A DNA stretch of 64,000 nucleotides from Mycolicibacterium sarraceniae (GTDB lineage Bacteria; Actinomycetota; Actinomycetes; Mycobacteriales; Mycobacteriaceae): assembly GCF_010731875.1 (NCBI RefSeq), contig NZ_AP022595.1, forward strand, positions 1,116,001-1,180,000. Direction: 5' to 3'. The position numbers were made by a program, and so were the translations under genes. Each line of letters begins with the position of its first letter. Position 1 is the stretch's first letter. The notes beneath the pieces were generated by a model. That model saw only the letters and a program-made list of their open reading frames with translations. It did not search any database and was not told the DNA's origin. Below, piece by piece: positions 18,749-27,796 of this stretch.

Positions 18749-18978
18749 TGCTACGCGCCCTTCGGTGTCGAGATTGCCCACGGTACAACTGAGCCGGATT
18801 GTCGGACTCCTCATCGCGGCTCGTTCCTCGTCGCTTGATCGTCGTCCAACTGGGTGGCCAAGGGGCCGTTCCTGGGATTGGGCGTGCACGGGTTCCGCGG
18901 CCGCTGGCTGGTGAATGGTTCCTCGAAGGGCGTCGTCGAGCTGACGATCGATCCGCCGGTCCAGGCCAAGATCGTCGC

Positions 18979-19440
18979 TCACCGCTTATCCGCGCGGATG
19001 ACCACGATCTCTTCCGCTCGCCTGCCGACGGGCAGTATGCCGATGGTCTCCATCCACAGAGCCCGCGCCCTCAGCACGGGACCGAACGGAATGAGCTGGC
19101 TGAGAACCACTTCAGCGTGCAAACCGCCGCCGCGCAGTCGACGAAGCAGATCGGGATCTGCCCGATCACGCGACTGCCCGCGGACAGTCCGGTGGCCTGC
19201 CGGGCGGAGTGCCAGCCGTCGACCAGCTTGCTGTCGGGTTCCACAGCAATCATGTGGTCGGCCGCGGTGGCGAACGCGTCCAGCGAACGCTGCCCGGACA
19301 CCGCAACACCGAACGGTAGGCCAGCCCTTGCCGACGACGTGTTCGTCGAGGTTCTCACCGGAGCCAAGGCCAAGGACGAATCTGCCGTCGGCCAACGCTT
19401 GCTACGTCGCCCTGCGGACCACCCCAGCCCCACCCGGTGA
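18979..19440 (-). pseudogene. Degenerate F420-dependent LLM-class oxidoreductase
   Basis: Two frames each carry fragments of a TIGR03557/Fgd-like F420 enzyme. One reads ALADGRFVLGLGSGENLDEH VVGKGWP (about 19330-19400); the other reads AADHMIAVEPDSKLVDGW and IGQIPICF (about 19130-19260). The N-terminal third and C-terminal half are gone. A frameshift near 19320 separates the two frames. The 230 bp between this remnant and the FAD gene (18749-18978) hold no recognisable gene. Confidence 0.65.
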
Positions 19441-19452
19441 AACGGAGTAGCG

Positions 19453-19917
19453 CTACAAACGCGCCTTGACCGCGGCCGACAACCGCGACCCATCGGCCTT
19501 GCCCTCCGCGATCGCGGTGGCGGCCTTCATGACCAAGCCCATGTTCTTCACCGAAGGACGTCCCCCGAGTTGCTCGGCCACCTGGGCGATCGCGGTGTCG
19601 GCGACGTCGGCCACCTCGGCGTCGGTCAGCGGGGTCGGCAGGTACTCGTCGATGATCCGGGCTTCGGCGTGCTCCTCAGCGGCGAGCTCACCGCGACCGT
19701 TCTGCGTGTAGATCTCCGCAGACTCGCTGCGCTTCTTGGACTCTCTGGCAAGCACCTTGAGTACCTCGTCGTCGGAGAGATCGCGCGCCTGCTTGCCCGA
19801 GACCTCCTCGGTCTGGACCGCCGCGAGCAGCAGCCGCAGCGTCGCGGTGCGCAACTTGTCCTGGGCCTTCATCGCTTCGGTGAGGTCTGATCTCAGCCGG
19901 TTCTTGAGCTCCGCCAT
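19453..19917 (-). CDS. YqeY/GatB-domain protein (Rv3688c type)
   Basis: 154 aa from ATG 19917. Reads through a complete YqeY-family sequence: LRSDLTEAMKAQD near the N-terminus, ESKKRSESAEIY, EYLPTPLTD, and the C-terminal GRPSVKNMGLVMKA. These proteins share the GatB C-terminal tRNA-binding fold; their cellular role is unclear. Position before the Rv3689-type gene (divergent, 99 bp) matches M. tuberculosis. Confidence 0.9.
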   Translation of the reverse strand: MAELKNRLRSDLTEAMKAQDKLRTATLRLLLAAVQTEEVSGKQARDLSDDEVLKVLARESKKRSESAEIYTQNGRGELAAEEHAEARIIDEYLPTPLTDAEVADVADTAIAQVAEQLGGRPSVKNMGLVMKAATAIAEGKADGSRLSAAVKARL

Positions 19918-20016
19918 GGCGCAAACGCTACGCGACCGAGATGGGCGGCACGTTGAGAAATACCCGGCCTGTCGACAGGATGGGCACATGAGCAACGACG
20001 CCGGGGGCGTTGACCT

Positions 20017-21204
20017 GTGACCACACCACCTGGACCGCCGCCTGGATGGCCTGGTCAACCGTCCTTCCCGCGGCCCGGATATCCGCCGGCTGACCCAGCT
20101 GCCGGCTATCCGCCACCCGGGTACCCACCGCCGGGGTATCCGCCACCGGGCTACGGCCCGCCCGGCTATCCCCCACCGGGCTACGGCCCGCCCGGCTATC
20201 CCCCACCGGGCTACGGCGCCCCGGTACCCATTGCCCCCAAGCCGGGAATCATCCCACTGCGGCCGCTGTCACTCAGCGAGATCTTCAACGGCGCCGTCGG
20301 GTACATCCGGGCCAACCCGAAGGCTTCACTCGGCCTGACCACCGTCGTCGTGGTGATCACCCAGATCCTGGCGCTGGTCCTGCAGCTCGGTCCCATGGTC
20401 GCGATGGGCGGCGAGGTCGGCGGCCAAACCGGCGAGGAACTGTCCGCCCCCGTGCTCATCGGATCCGCGCTGTCCGGCCTCACCACTGGGGTGGCCACCT
20501 TCCTCGGTGGAATCCTGCTGTCCGGGATGCTGACCGTCGTGGTCGCACGGGCGGTGTTCGGCTCCAAGATTACGGTCGGCGAAGCCTGGCAGCGGGTACG
20601 TGGCCGGCTGCTGGCACTGCTCGGCTTCAGTCTGCTGGAGATTCTTGCCGGGCTGATGTTGGTCGGTGTGGTCGTTGGCGTGATCATCGGAATCGCGGTG
20701 GCTGGTAACGGCACCCTGGCCGCGATCATCGGCATCCCGCTCGTGCTCGGCTTGATCGCCGCGCTGACGTATCTGTACACCGTCCTGTCGTTCACGCCGG
20801 TGGCTATCGTGCTGGAGCGAAAGCCCATCATGGCGTCGGTCCGTCGCTCATTCGACTTGGTGCGCAACCACTTTTGGCGAGTGATCGGGATACGTTTGCT
20901 TGCCGGCCTGGTCGCCGGGGTGATCGCCGGTGCGGTCTCGGTACCGTTCAGCATCGCCGGACAGGTGATGCTGATGGGTGAGACATCCTCGGGGCCCATC
21001 ATTGTGGCAACCACGCTGATCGCCATCGGCGGCGCGATCGGCCAGATCGTGACCGCGCCGTTCACCGCCGGGGTGGCGGTGCTGCTCTACACCGATACGC
21101 GCATTCGCGCTGAGGCATTCGATCTGGTGCTGAGAATCGGAGCCAACACCGCGCCGGACGACATCGTGACCGCCGACAACCTGTGGCTCCCGCCGGCACG
21201 GTAG
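20017..21204 (+). CDS. Membrane protein with Pro/Gly/Tyr repeat N-terminus (Rv3689 type)
   Basis: 395 aa from GTG 20017. Residues 1-70 are a cytoplasmic tail of GYPPPGYGPP-type repeats; residues 90-390 hold about six to seven hydrophobic helices, resembling the glycerophosphodiester phosphodiesterase membrane-domain/DUF7847 family. No catalytic residues recognised. First gene of a plus-strand cluster running to 25293 (DUF4129, DUF4350, MoxR, DUF58). Its GTG overlaps the TGA of a 10-codon open frame starting ATG 19988, which may be a leader peptide. Confidence 0.82.
   Translation: MTTPPGPPPGWPGQPSFPRPGYPPADPAAGYPPPGYPPPGYPPPGYGPPGYPPPGYGPPGYPPPGYGAPVPIAPKPGIIPLRPLSLSEIFNGAVGYIRANPKASLGLTTVVVVITQILALVLQLGPMVAMGGEVGGQTGEELSAPVLIGSALSGLTTGVATFLGGILLSGMLTVVVARAVFGSKITVGEAWQRVRGRLLALLGFSLLEILAGLMLVGVVVGVIIGIAVAGNGTLAAIIGIPLVLGLIAALTYLYTVLSFTPVAIVLERKPIMASVRRSFDLVRNHFWRVIGIRLLAGLVAGVIAGAVSVPFSIAGQVMLMGETSSGPIIVATTLIAIGGAIGQIVTAPFTAGVAVLLYTDTRIRAEAFDLVLRIGANTAPDDIVTADNLWLPPAR
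20098..20220 (+). repeat. In-frame tandem repeat encoding PPGY motifs
   Basis: A 30-bp unit (CCACCGGGCTACGGCCCGCC then CGGCTATCCC) occurs in nearly exact copies at about 20143-20206, preceded by shorter 15-bp variants. The repeat is in frame, so copy-number change would lengthen or shorten the cytoplasmic tail without breaking the gene. Confidence 0.8.
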
Positions 21205-21216
21205 CGTCGGATCAGC

Positions 21217-21870
21217 ATGTCCACCATCGATATTGACCGGGAAACGGCCCACGACGCGGCTCAGCACGAGCTGGCCAAGCCGATCTACCCCAAGGCATCG
21301 TTGATGGACCGGCTCGATGACCGGATCCAGGACCTGCTCTACCGGCTGATCCTCAAGGGTTCAACGATCCCCGGCGGTTGGCTGACCATCACGGTTCTGG
21401 CGATCGTGGTATTGGTCACGTTCATCGTCGCCGTGCGGATCGCCCGACGCACGATGCGGACCAATCGCGGCGGCGATGCCGGCTTGTTCGGCAACCATGA
21501 ACTCAGCGCGGCCGAGCATCGCGCAACTGCAGAAGCCTATGCGGCCCAAGGCAATTGGGCTGCAGGGATCCGTCACCGACTCCGAGCCGTAGGCCGCCAG
21601 CTCGAGGAAACCGGCATGCTCAGCCCGGTTCCGGGCCGCACCGCCAACGAGCTCGCTCGCGACGCCGGCGAGCTTCTGCCTGCATTCACCGGCGAGTTAC
21701 GCCAGGCGGCAACGGTGTTCAACGACGTCACCTACGGCGAGCAACCGGGCACCGAGCCTCACTACCGGACGGTCGCCGAGCTCGACGAAGCGTTGCGCCG
21801 GCACGCCACACCGAGCGGGGTCGACGCGAGCGCGCCTGCTGTCCCCGACACCTGGACACCGTTGCGGTGA
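21217..21870 (+). CDS. DUF4129-domain membrane protein (Rv3690 type)
   Basis: 217 aa from ATG 21217. One transmembrane helix (about residues 55-75, WLTITVLAIVVLVTFIVAV) separates an N-terminal cytosolic part from a C-terminal DUF4129 domain containing the AYAAQGNWAAGIRHRLRAV segment. DUF4129 proteins accompany MoxR-DUF58 clusters. Its TGA overlaps the GTG of the next gene. Confidence 0.85.
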   Translation: MSTIDIDRETAHDAAQHELAKPIYPKASLMDRLDDRIQDLLYRLILKGSTIPGGWLTITVLAIVVLVTFIVAVRIARRTMRTNRGGDAGLFGNHELSAAEHRATAEAYAAQGNWAAGIRHRLRAVGRQLEETGMLSPVPGRTANELARDAGELLPAFTGELRQAATVFNDVTYGEQPGTEPHYRTVAELDEALRRHATPSGVDASAPAVPDTWTPLR

Positions 21871-22991
21871 GCACCACCATCGGCCAGCGTTGGCGCACCG
21901 GACGCTGGATTGCCGTGGCACTGATCGCGATCACAGCAGTCACCGCGGCCGGAGCCTTCTTCACCGCGCCACGCCCCGGTGGGCGAATGGATCCGGAGTC
22001 GACCAGTTCTGACGGCGCCCGTGCGCTGGTCACCCTGCTTCGAGACCGGGGCGTTGAGGTCGTCGTCGCGACCACCGTGGCAGATGTCGAGCAGGCGGCC
22101 CGGCCGGACACCTTGCTGTTGGCTGCCGAGACCTACTACACCCGGGGTACGGATCTTCTGGGCCGGCTGGCCGATGTCCCCGGCGACCGGCTCTTGCTCG
22201 AACCCACCTCGCGCGCACGGCAGGCACTGGCCCCCGACATCCGGCTCAGCGGCGCCAGCATACTCACCATGAAGCCCGATTGTGATCTGCCGGAAGCCAA
22301 GCGGGCCGGGACGGTGCAGCTGGGTTCCACCGATACCTACGAGAAGGCCGGTGACGCCGACCTGACGCGGTGCTACGGCGGGGCGTTGGTGCGCTACCAA
22401 GCCGACGGCCGCACGGTCACCGTCGTCGGCAGCGCGGACTTCATGACCAACGGCGGGCTGCTTCAGGAGGGCAATGCCGCACTGGCGATGAACCTTGCCG
22501 GCGGCCGGCCACGACTCATCTGGTACGCACCGCAGCAGAGCGAAGGCGAAATCGGCGCGGAGGGAACCTCACTCACCGACCTGATGCCCGACGCGGTGAC
22601 CTGGATCGTCTGGCAGCTGTGCGTGACCGTCCTGCTGCTGGCAGTGTGGCAGGGTCGCCGGTTGGGTCCGCTGGTCGCCGAGAAGCTGCCCGTCGTGGTG
22701 CGGGCCTCGGAGACAGTCGAGGGACGCGCCCGGCTCTACCGGTCCCGCCGGGCGCGCGGCCAGGCGGCCGAGGCACTGCGCACCGCAACCCTGCAGCGGC
22801 TGGCACCACGACTGGGTCTGGGCCCCAACGCTTCTCCCACGGCGGTGCTGGACGCCGTCGCGATGCGCTACGCCGGCGACGCAATGACCGTCCAGCACGT
22901 ACTTTTCGGTCCATCACCATCCTCTGATTCCGACCTGCTCCATTTGGCCCAGGCACTTGACGATATCGAAAGGCAGGTCACGAAGTCGTGA
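21867..22991 (+). CDS. DUF4350-domain membrane protein (Rv3691 type)
   Basis: 374 aa from GTG 21867, overlapping the preceding stop as GTGA. Two hydrophobic helices (about residues 14-33 and 245-265) flank an extracytoplasmic DUF4350/GATase-like domain beginning SSDGARALVTLLRDRGVEV; a cytosolic C-terminal tail follows. Partner of MoxR2 in the conserved cluster; molecular function unknown. Its stop overlaps moxR2 by GTGA. Confidence 0.86.
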   Translation: MSTTIGQRWRTGRWIAVALIAITAVTAAGAFFTAPRPGGRMDPESTSSDGARALVTLLRDRGVEVVVATTVADVEQAARPDTLLLAAETYYTRGTDLLGRLADVPGDRLLLEPTSRARQALAPDIRLSGASILTMKPDCDLPEAKRAGTVQLGSTDTYEKAGDADLTRCYGGALVRYQADGRTVTVVGSADFMTNGGLLQEGNAALAMNLAGGRPRLIWYAPQQSEGEIGAEGTSLTDLMPDAVTWIVWQLCVTVLLLAVWQGRRLGPLVAEKLPVVVRASETVEGRARLYRSRRARGQAAEALRTATLQRLAPRLGLGPNASPTAVLDAVAMRYAGDAMTVQHVLFGPSPSSDSDLLHLAQALDDIERQVTKS

Positions 22992-23971
22992 CGCACGTCG
23001 CCCTACCTCCCCCCGCCGGCGCCGAGAGCGATGCGGCCCGCGCGGCGCTGATCGCTCTGCGCAGTGAAATCGGTAAAGCCGTCGTCGGCCAGGACGCCGT
23101 GGTCAGCGGGCTGGTGATTGCCCTGCTGTGCCGCGGGCACGTTCTGCTGGAAGGTGTTCCGGGTGTGGCCAAGACACTGCTAGTGCGGGCCTTGGCCGCC
23201 GCGCTACAGCTGGAGTTCAAGCGGGTGCAGTTCACCCCCGACCTGATGCCCGGCGATGTCACCGGATCCCTGGTGTACGACGCCAAGACCGCGGCGTTCG
23301 CCTTCCGGGAGGGCCCGGTGTTCACCAACCTCATGCTGGCTGACGAGATCAACCGCACGCCGGCGAAAACCCAAGCAGCCCTGCTCGAAGCGATGGAAGA
23401 ACGCCAGGTGAGCGTCGACGGCGAGCCGAGACTGCTGCCCGATCCGTTCATCGTGGCGGCCACCCAGAACCCCATCGAATACGAGGGCACCTACCAACTG
23501 CCCGAGGCGCAGCTCGACCGGTTCCTGCTGAAGCTGAATGTGCCGCTACCACCGCGTGATCAGGAGATTGCGATCTTGTCCCGGCATGCCGGCGGGTTTG
23601 ATCCGCGCGATCTGAGCGCCATCCGCCCGGTGGCCGGTCCGGCCGAGCTGGCCGCCGGCCGTGCCGCGGTCAAGCAGGTGCTGGTCGCCGCGGAGGTGCT
23701 CGGCTACATCGTCGATATCGTTGGTGCGACCAGGAATTCGCCGTCCTTGCAGCTCGGGGTGTCACCACGGGGCGCGACCGCACTGCTGGGCACGGCACGG
23801 TCGTGGGCGTGGCTGTCGGGTCGCGGCTACGTCACCCCGGACGATGTCAAAGCCATGGCCCGGCCGACACTGCGCCACCGGATCGGGCTGCGCCCGGAAG
23901 CCGAACTCGAAGGAGCCACTCCCGACGGCGTGCTCGACGGCATCCTGGCCTCGGTGCCGGTACCACGCTAG
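22988..23971 (+). CDS. moxR2: MoxR-family AAA+ ATPase
   Basis: 327 aa from GTG 22988. Walker A in LEGVPGVAKTLLVRA, Walker B in LMLADEINRTPAKTQ, sensor 1 in VAATQNPIEYEGTY, and a C-terminal lid domain. Homologue of Rv3692. MoxR ATPases act as chaperones that remodel or activate partner complexes, here probably the VWA-like DUF58 protein encoded next. Overlaps by 4 bp with the gene upstream and 1 bp with the gene downstream. Confidence 0.94.
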   Translation: MTHVALPPPAGAESDAARAALIALRSEIGKAVVGQDAVVSGLVIALLCRGHVLLEGVPGVAKTLLVRALAAALQLEFKRVQFTPDLMPGDVTGSLVYDAKTAAFAFREGPVFTNLMLADEINRTPAKTQAALLEAMEERQVSVDGEPRLLPDPFIVAATQNPIEYEGTYQLPEAQLDRFLLKLNVPLPPRDQEIAILSRHAGGFDPRDLSAIRPVAGPAELAAGRAAVKQVLVAAEVLGYIVDIVGATRNSPSLQLGVSPRGATALLGTARSWAWLSGRGYVTPDDVKAMARPTLRHRIGLRPEAELEGATPDGVLDGILASVPVPR

Positions 23972-25293
23972 TGGTCCTCACCGGGCGCACCGGACTCATC
24001 GCCCTGTTAGGCGTGCTGCCCATTGCGCTGTCTCCCTGGCCCGACACGACGTTCGGCGTAGTGCTATTGGCACTGCTGGTGCTCGTGGCGATCGACGTGG
24101 CGCTGGCAGGCAGCCCGCGCGCGCTGCGGTTGACGCGGGCCGGGAACAACTCCGCGCGGCTGGGTCAGCCCGTCGATGCCGTGCTGCATGTCCACAATGC
24201 CGGGTCCCGCCGGTTCCGTGGCGCTCTGCGCGATGCCTGGCCGCCAAGCGCCTGCGCGGTGCCGCGGGCCCAACCGATCGCGGCCCAAGCGGCGGAAACC
24301 ATCACGGTCACAACACAATTGCGACCGGTACGCCGCGGTGACCTACGCTCTGAGGGTGTGACCGTCCGCTCCATCGGGCCGCTCGGCCTGGCCGGCCGGC
24401 AACGGTCGCATCCTGTCGCGGGTCAGGTACGCATCTTGCCGCCCTTCCTGTCACGCAAGCATCTGCCGTCCCGGCTGGCCCGGTTACGGGAGATCGACGG
24501 TCTGCTACCGGTGCTGATCCGTGGTCAGGGCACCGAATTCGATTCGCTGCGTGAATATGTCGTGGGCGATGACGTCCGCTCGATCGACTGGCGGGCGACC
24601 GCACGCCGCAACGACGTGGTGGTCCGGACCTGGCGGCCCGAACGCGACCGGCGGGTGGTGATCGTGCTCGATACCGGCCGCACGTCGGCGGGCCGGGTCG
24701 GCGTGGACCCCACCGCACGCGATCCGGGTGGCTGGCCGCGGCTGGACTGGTCGATGGATGCCGCGCTGCTGCTAGCTGCGCTGGCCGCTCGGGCCGGTGA
24801 TCATGTCGACTTCCTGGCTCACGATCGACTCACCCGCGCAGCGGTGTTCGGTGCCTCACGGACTGAGCTGCTCGCTCAGCTGGTCGAGGCGATGGCGCCG
24901 CTGGAGCCGGCGTTGATCGAATCGGACGCGACGGCCATGGTGGCCGCCGTGCAGCGCCGGGTGCGCCGCACCGCGCTGGTGGTGCTGCTGACCGACCTCA
25001 ATGCCTCGGCCCTCGACGAAGGCTTGCTGCCGGTGCTGTCGCTGCTGTCGGCCAAACACAAGGTGATCGTGGCGGCGGTATCCGATCCGCGGGTCGACGA
25101 ACTCGCGGCCGGCCGCGCGGATGCCGCTCAGGTCTATGATGCGGCGGCCGCCGAGCGGGCGCGCAATGACCGCCGGAGCATCGCCAGCCGGCTGCGCCAC
25201 AAGGGTGTCGAGGTGGTGGACGCACTGCCCGAGGATCTGGCGCCGGCCCTGGCCGATCGCTATCTGGGGATGAAAGCCACCGGCCGCCTATAG
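23971..25293 (+). CDS. DUF58 membrane protein, MoxR partner (Rv3693 type)
   Basis: 440 aa from GTG 23971, which shares its first base with the moxR2 stop. Two N-terminal transmembrane segments (about residues 5-45), an Ig-like stretch, then the DUF58 motif EFDSLREYVVGDDVRSIDW and a degenerate VWA-like domain with IVLDTGRTSAG and LTDLN as metal-site-like motifs. Works with MoxR2; exact process unknown, cell envelope suspected. Confidence 0.9.
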   Translation: MVLTGRTGLIALLGVLPIALSPWPDTTFGVVLLALLVLVAIDVALAGSPRALRLTRAGNNSARLGQPVDAVLHVHNAGSRRFRGALRDAWPPSACAVPRAQPIAAQAAETITVTTQLRPVRRGDLRSEGVTVRSIGPLGLAGRQRSHPVAGQVRILPPFLSRKHLPSRLARLREIDGLLPVLIRGQGTEFDSLREYVVGDDVRSIDWRATARRNDVVVRTWRPERDRRVVIVLDTGRTSAGRVGVDPTARDPGGWPRLDWSMDAALLLAALAARAGDHVDFLAHDRLTRAAVFGASRTELLAQLVEAMAPLEPALIESDATAMVAAVQRRVRRTALVVLLTDLNASALDEGLLPVLSLLSAKHKVIVAAVSDPRVDELAAGRADAAQVYDAAAAERARNDRRSIASRLRHKGVEVVDALPEDLAPALADRYLGMKATGRL

Positions 25294-25314
25294 GGACCTT
25301 TCTCCGGCCGAGAA

Positions 25315-26307
25315 CTAGCCGGTTGGAACGACGTCGGGGGCGTCTTCGGTGTCCCCGGTTTCGCCCGCACGGATGGCCTTGCGGCCGAAATGGACGACGT
25401 AGGACAGGAACGCGACCTCGGCGGCCACCCCGACACCGATGCGAAGGAACGTCGGCAGCGGCGATGGCGTCACCAACGCCTCGAGCAACCCCGACACCAG
25501 CAGCACGCCGGCCAGCCCGACGGCCGCCGCGATCACCGCCCGCCCTTGCTCGGCCAGCACCTGGCCGCGGGGCCGGTCACCCGGGGAAATCACCGTCCAG
25601 CCCAGCCGCATGCCGACCGCTCCGGCCAGGAACACCGCCGTCAGCTCCAGCAGCCCATGCGGGATGAGCAGCCCGAACAGCACATCGGCCTTGCCGGCGT
25701 CGACCATCAGGCCGCCGGTGACGCCGAGGTTGGCGGCGTTCTGGAACAGCACCCACGGGATCGGGATGCCGAGCAGAATCGAGTAGGCGATGCACTGTGC
25801 GGCCACCCACGAGTTGTTCACCCACACCCGCAAGGCGAACGACCCGGCCGGGTTATCGCTGTAATACGAGGCGAAGTCGTGGTTGACCAGATGCTCGATC
25901 TCCTCGGGCGTGCTGAGCGCCGACTGCACTTCATGGCTGCCGGCGACCCAGATCCCGATGATCACCACCACCGCGAAGAACACAACGGCCGTGGCCAGCC
26001 ACCACCGCCACGCCCGGTACGCGACCACCGGGAAGGAGACCGTCCAGAACCGCGCGAACTCGTGCCACATCGGGGCGTGCGCACCGGTCACGGCGGCGCG
26101 GGCACGAGCCACCAGGCTCGACAGTCGCCCCACTAGAACGGAGTCCGACGACGCGGAGCGCACCATCGACAGATGGGTGGAGACCCGCTGGTAGAGCTCG
26201 ACGAGCTCGTCCACCTCGGCACCGGACAGCCGGCGGCGTCGCTTCACCAACTCCTCGAGCCGCTTCCAGGTGTCCTGGTGAGCCAGCACGAATGCGTCGA
26301 CGTCCAT
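25315..26307 (-). CDS. Stage II sporulation protein M-like (DUF95) membrane protein (Rv3694c type)
   Basis: 330 aa from ATG 26307. N-terminal helical region starting DVDAFVLAHQDTWKRLEEL, then about six hydrophobic helices between residues 110 and 310, typical of SpoIIM/DUF95 proteins in non-sporulating actinobacteria. Divergent from the RDD gene with 28 bp between the starts, a conserved pair. Function unknown. Confidence 0.88.
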   Translation of the reverse strand: MDVDAFVLAHQDTWKRLEELVKRRRRLSGAEVDELVELYQRVSTHLSMVRSASSDSVLVGRLSSLVARARAAVTGAHAPMWHEFARFWTVSFPVVAYRAWRWWLATAVVFFAVVVIIGIWVAGSHEVQSALSTPEEIEHLVNHDFASYYSDNPAGSFALRVWVNNSWVAAQCIAYSILLGIPIPWVLFQNAANLGVTGGLMVDAGKADVLFGLLIPHGLLELTAVFLAGAVGMRLGWTVISPGDRPRGQVLAEQGRAVIAAAVGLAGVLLVSGLLEALVTPSPLPTFLRIGVGVAAEVAFLSYVVHFGRKAIRAGETGDTEDAPDVVPTG

Positions 26308-26335
26308 CCGGCCGATGCTAGTAGCGTTGGTCGGC

Positions 26336-27220
26336 ATGGTGCCCGAGACCGTGGTGACAGGGGACGCGGTCGTCCTCGACGTACAGATCGCGCAGCTGCC
26401 GGTGCGGGCCGTGAGCGCGCTGATCGACATCGCCGTCGTCATGATCGGCTACATCATCGGCGTGATCCTGTGGGCAACCACGATCACCCAGTTCGACGAG
26501 GCGCTGTCGGCCGCGGTGCTGATTCTCTTCACGGTGTTGACGATCGTCGGCTACCCCGTTGTATTCGAAACCGCCACCCGCGGAAGAACGCTGGGCAAGA
26601 TGGCGATGGGTCTTCGAGTCGTGTCTGATGACGGCGGCCCGGAACGCTTCCGGCAGGCCCTGTTTCGCGCTTTGGCTGGGTTCGTGGAGATCTGGACTCT
26701 GACCGGCGGCCCGGCGGTGATCTGCAGCCTGATCTCACCGCGCGGTAAACGCATCGGCGACGTGTTTGCCGGCACCGTCGTGATCAGCGAGCGGGGCCCG
26801 AAGCTGCCACCTCCGCCGGTGATGCCACCGAGCTTGAGCTGGTGGGCGTCGTCGCTGGAGCTGTCCGCACTGACCCCGGAACAGGCCGAGCTGGCCCGTC
26901 AATTCCTCTCTCGGGCAACGCAATTGACACCCGAGGTGCGTAACGATATGGCGTATCGTATCGCCGCCGATATCGCCAGTAGGGTCTCGCCACCGCCGCC
27001 TCCCGGAGTGCCGCCGCACTACGTTCTGGCGGCCGTGCTCGCCGAGCGGCACCGCCGCGAGCTGGCCCGGTTGCGACCGTCCGGCCCTCCCGCACCGCCG
27101 ACCTATTCGCTCCCACCGCCGTCTTATCCGGCCGCGGCGCCACCCTTCTACCCGGCCGCGGCGCCACCGATCGTGGCCCCGACCGCGTCGCCCACCGACG
27201 GATTCGTGCCACCGAGCTAA
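26336..27220 (+). CDS. RDD-family membrane protein (Rv3695 type)
   Basis: 294 aa from ATG 26336. RDD domain with the Arg in QLPVRAVSALIDI, two helices, and the second motif RGRTLGKMAMGLRV; a further helix pair and RGKRIGDVFAGT close the domain. The C-terminal 100 residues form a helical stretch plus a Pro/Ala tail with PPSYPAAAPPFYPAAAPP repeats. A TAGCGT at 26322-26327 could be a -10 for a near-leaderless transcript. RDD proteins are proposed transporters; substrate unknown. Confidence 0.86.
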   Translation: MVPETVVTGDAVVLDVQIAQLPVRAVSALIDIAVVMIGYIIGVILWATTITQFDEALSAAVLILFTVLTIVGYPVVFETATRGRTLGKMAMGLRVVSDDGGPERFRQALFRALAGFVEIWTLTGGPAVICSLISPRGKRIGDVFAGTVVISERGPKLPPPPVMPPSLSWWASSLELSALTPEQAELARQFLSRATQLTPEVRNDMAYRIAADIASRVSPPPPPGVPPHYVLAAVLAERHRRELARLRPSGPPAPPTYSLPPPSYPAAAPPFYPAAAPPIVAPTASPTDGFVPPS

Positions 27221-27221
27221 C

Positions 27222-27340
27222 GCATCCGCACACCGATCATCATCAGTACCGAGCCGAGTATCGCTGCGACGGTGCACACGTGGTTCCAGAGGGTCCAGTC
27301 CAGGTGCGGAAGTAGTCCGGCAACGGCACCACGCCACGAG
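27222..27340 (-). pseudogene. C-terminal remnant resembling DUF1772 membrane protein
   Basis: A minus-strand frame reads LDWTLWNHVCTVAAILGSVL then MMIGVRMR and a stop at 27222-27220. This resembles the last helix of DUF1772 (anthrone-oxygenase-like) membrane proteins. No start or upstream part is seen, so it is a fragment at best. The rest of 27341-27426 shows nothing. Confidence 0.3.
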
Positions 27341-27426
27341 AGCGACCAGCGCCCCTCATCGGCGCCTATGAGGGCCGCAGCGCCGGCGGTGAACGGCTGC
27401 TGAATGTGTTACCGAACGTGGCCGTA

Positions 27427-27753
27427 CTACGGGCCGGTCCAAGCGGCTTTCCTGCATCGCCACGCCACCAGCGGCACCAGGAACCCGTGCCGAAGGCGGG
27501 CAGTAGAGAACGACAACCCGATCGCGACCACTGCCACCACCGGGGCGCCGTAGGTGAGCAGGCCGTAGACGAACCCGCTGGGCTTGGGACAGTCGGCGGC
27601 GCTGCACGACGAGGTGCTCATCACCGCGCCCATGGCGAACAGTTGGACGACGCCCGCACCCAGGATGGTGGACAGCGCCAGCAGCCAGTTGACCCACATT
27701 CGGGCTCGGGGTGCCTGATCGGGGTGGGTGCCGGTGGCGTTCGATGCGGTCAT
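27427..27753 (-). CDS. Small membrane protein of unknown function
   Basis: 108 aa from ATG 27753. Two hydrophobic helices (about residues 19-45 and 62-86) separated by a Cys-containing loop STSSCSAADCPKPSG whose two Cys could form a disulfide. C-terminal end is basic. No family recognised. It stands alone between the RDD gene and the antiporter gene. Confidence 0.6.
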   Translation of the reverse strand: MTASNATGTHPDQAPRARMWVNWLLALSTILGAGVVQLFAMGAVMSTSSCSAADCPKPSGFVYGLLTYGAPVVAVVAIGLSFSTARLRHGFLVPLVAWRCRKAAWTGP

Positions 27754-27796
27754 AGTGATCGGCCACCGCGGCGGGCACCCGGCACACGTTGTTGAG

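Noticed and set aside
18795..18978. Plus-strand stretch reading LGVHGFRGRWLVNGSSKG
   Set aside because: Protein-like for about 45 residues only, with no family recognised and no start or stop context; not enough to call a gene.
20098..20220. CRISPR-like short repeat array
   Set aside because: The repeats are contiguous, in frame and encode PPGY motifs; there are no unique spacers or cas genes.
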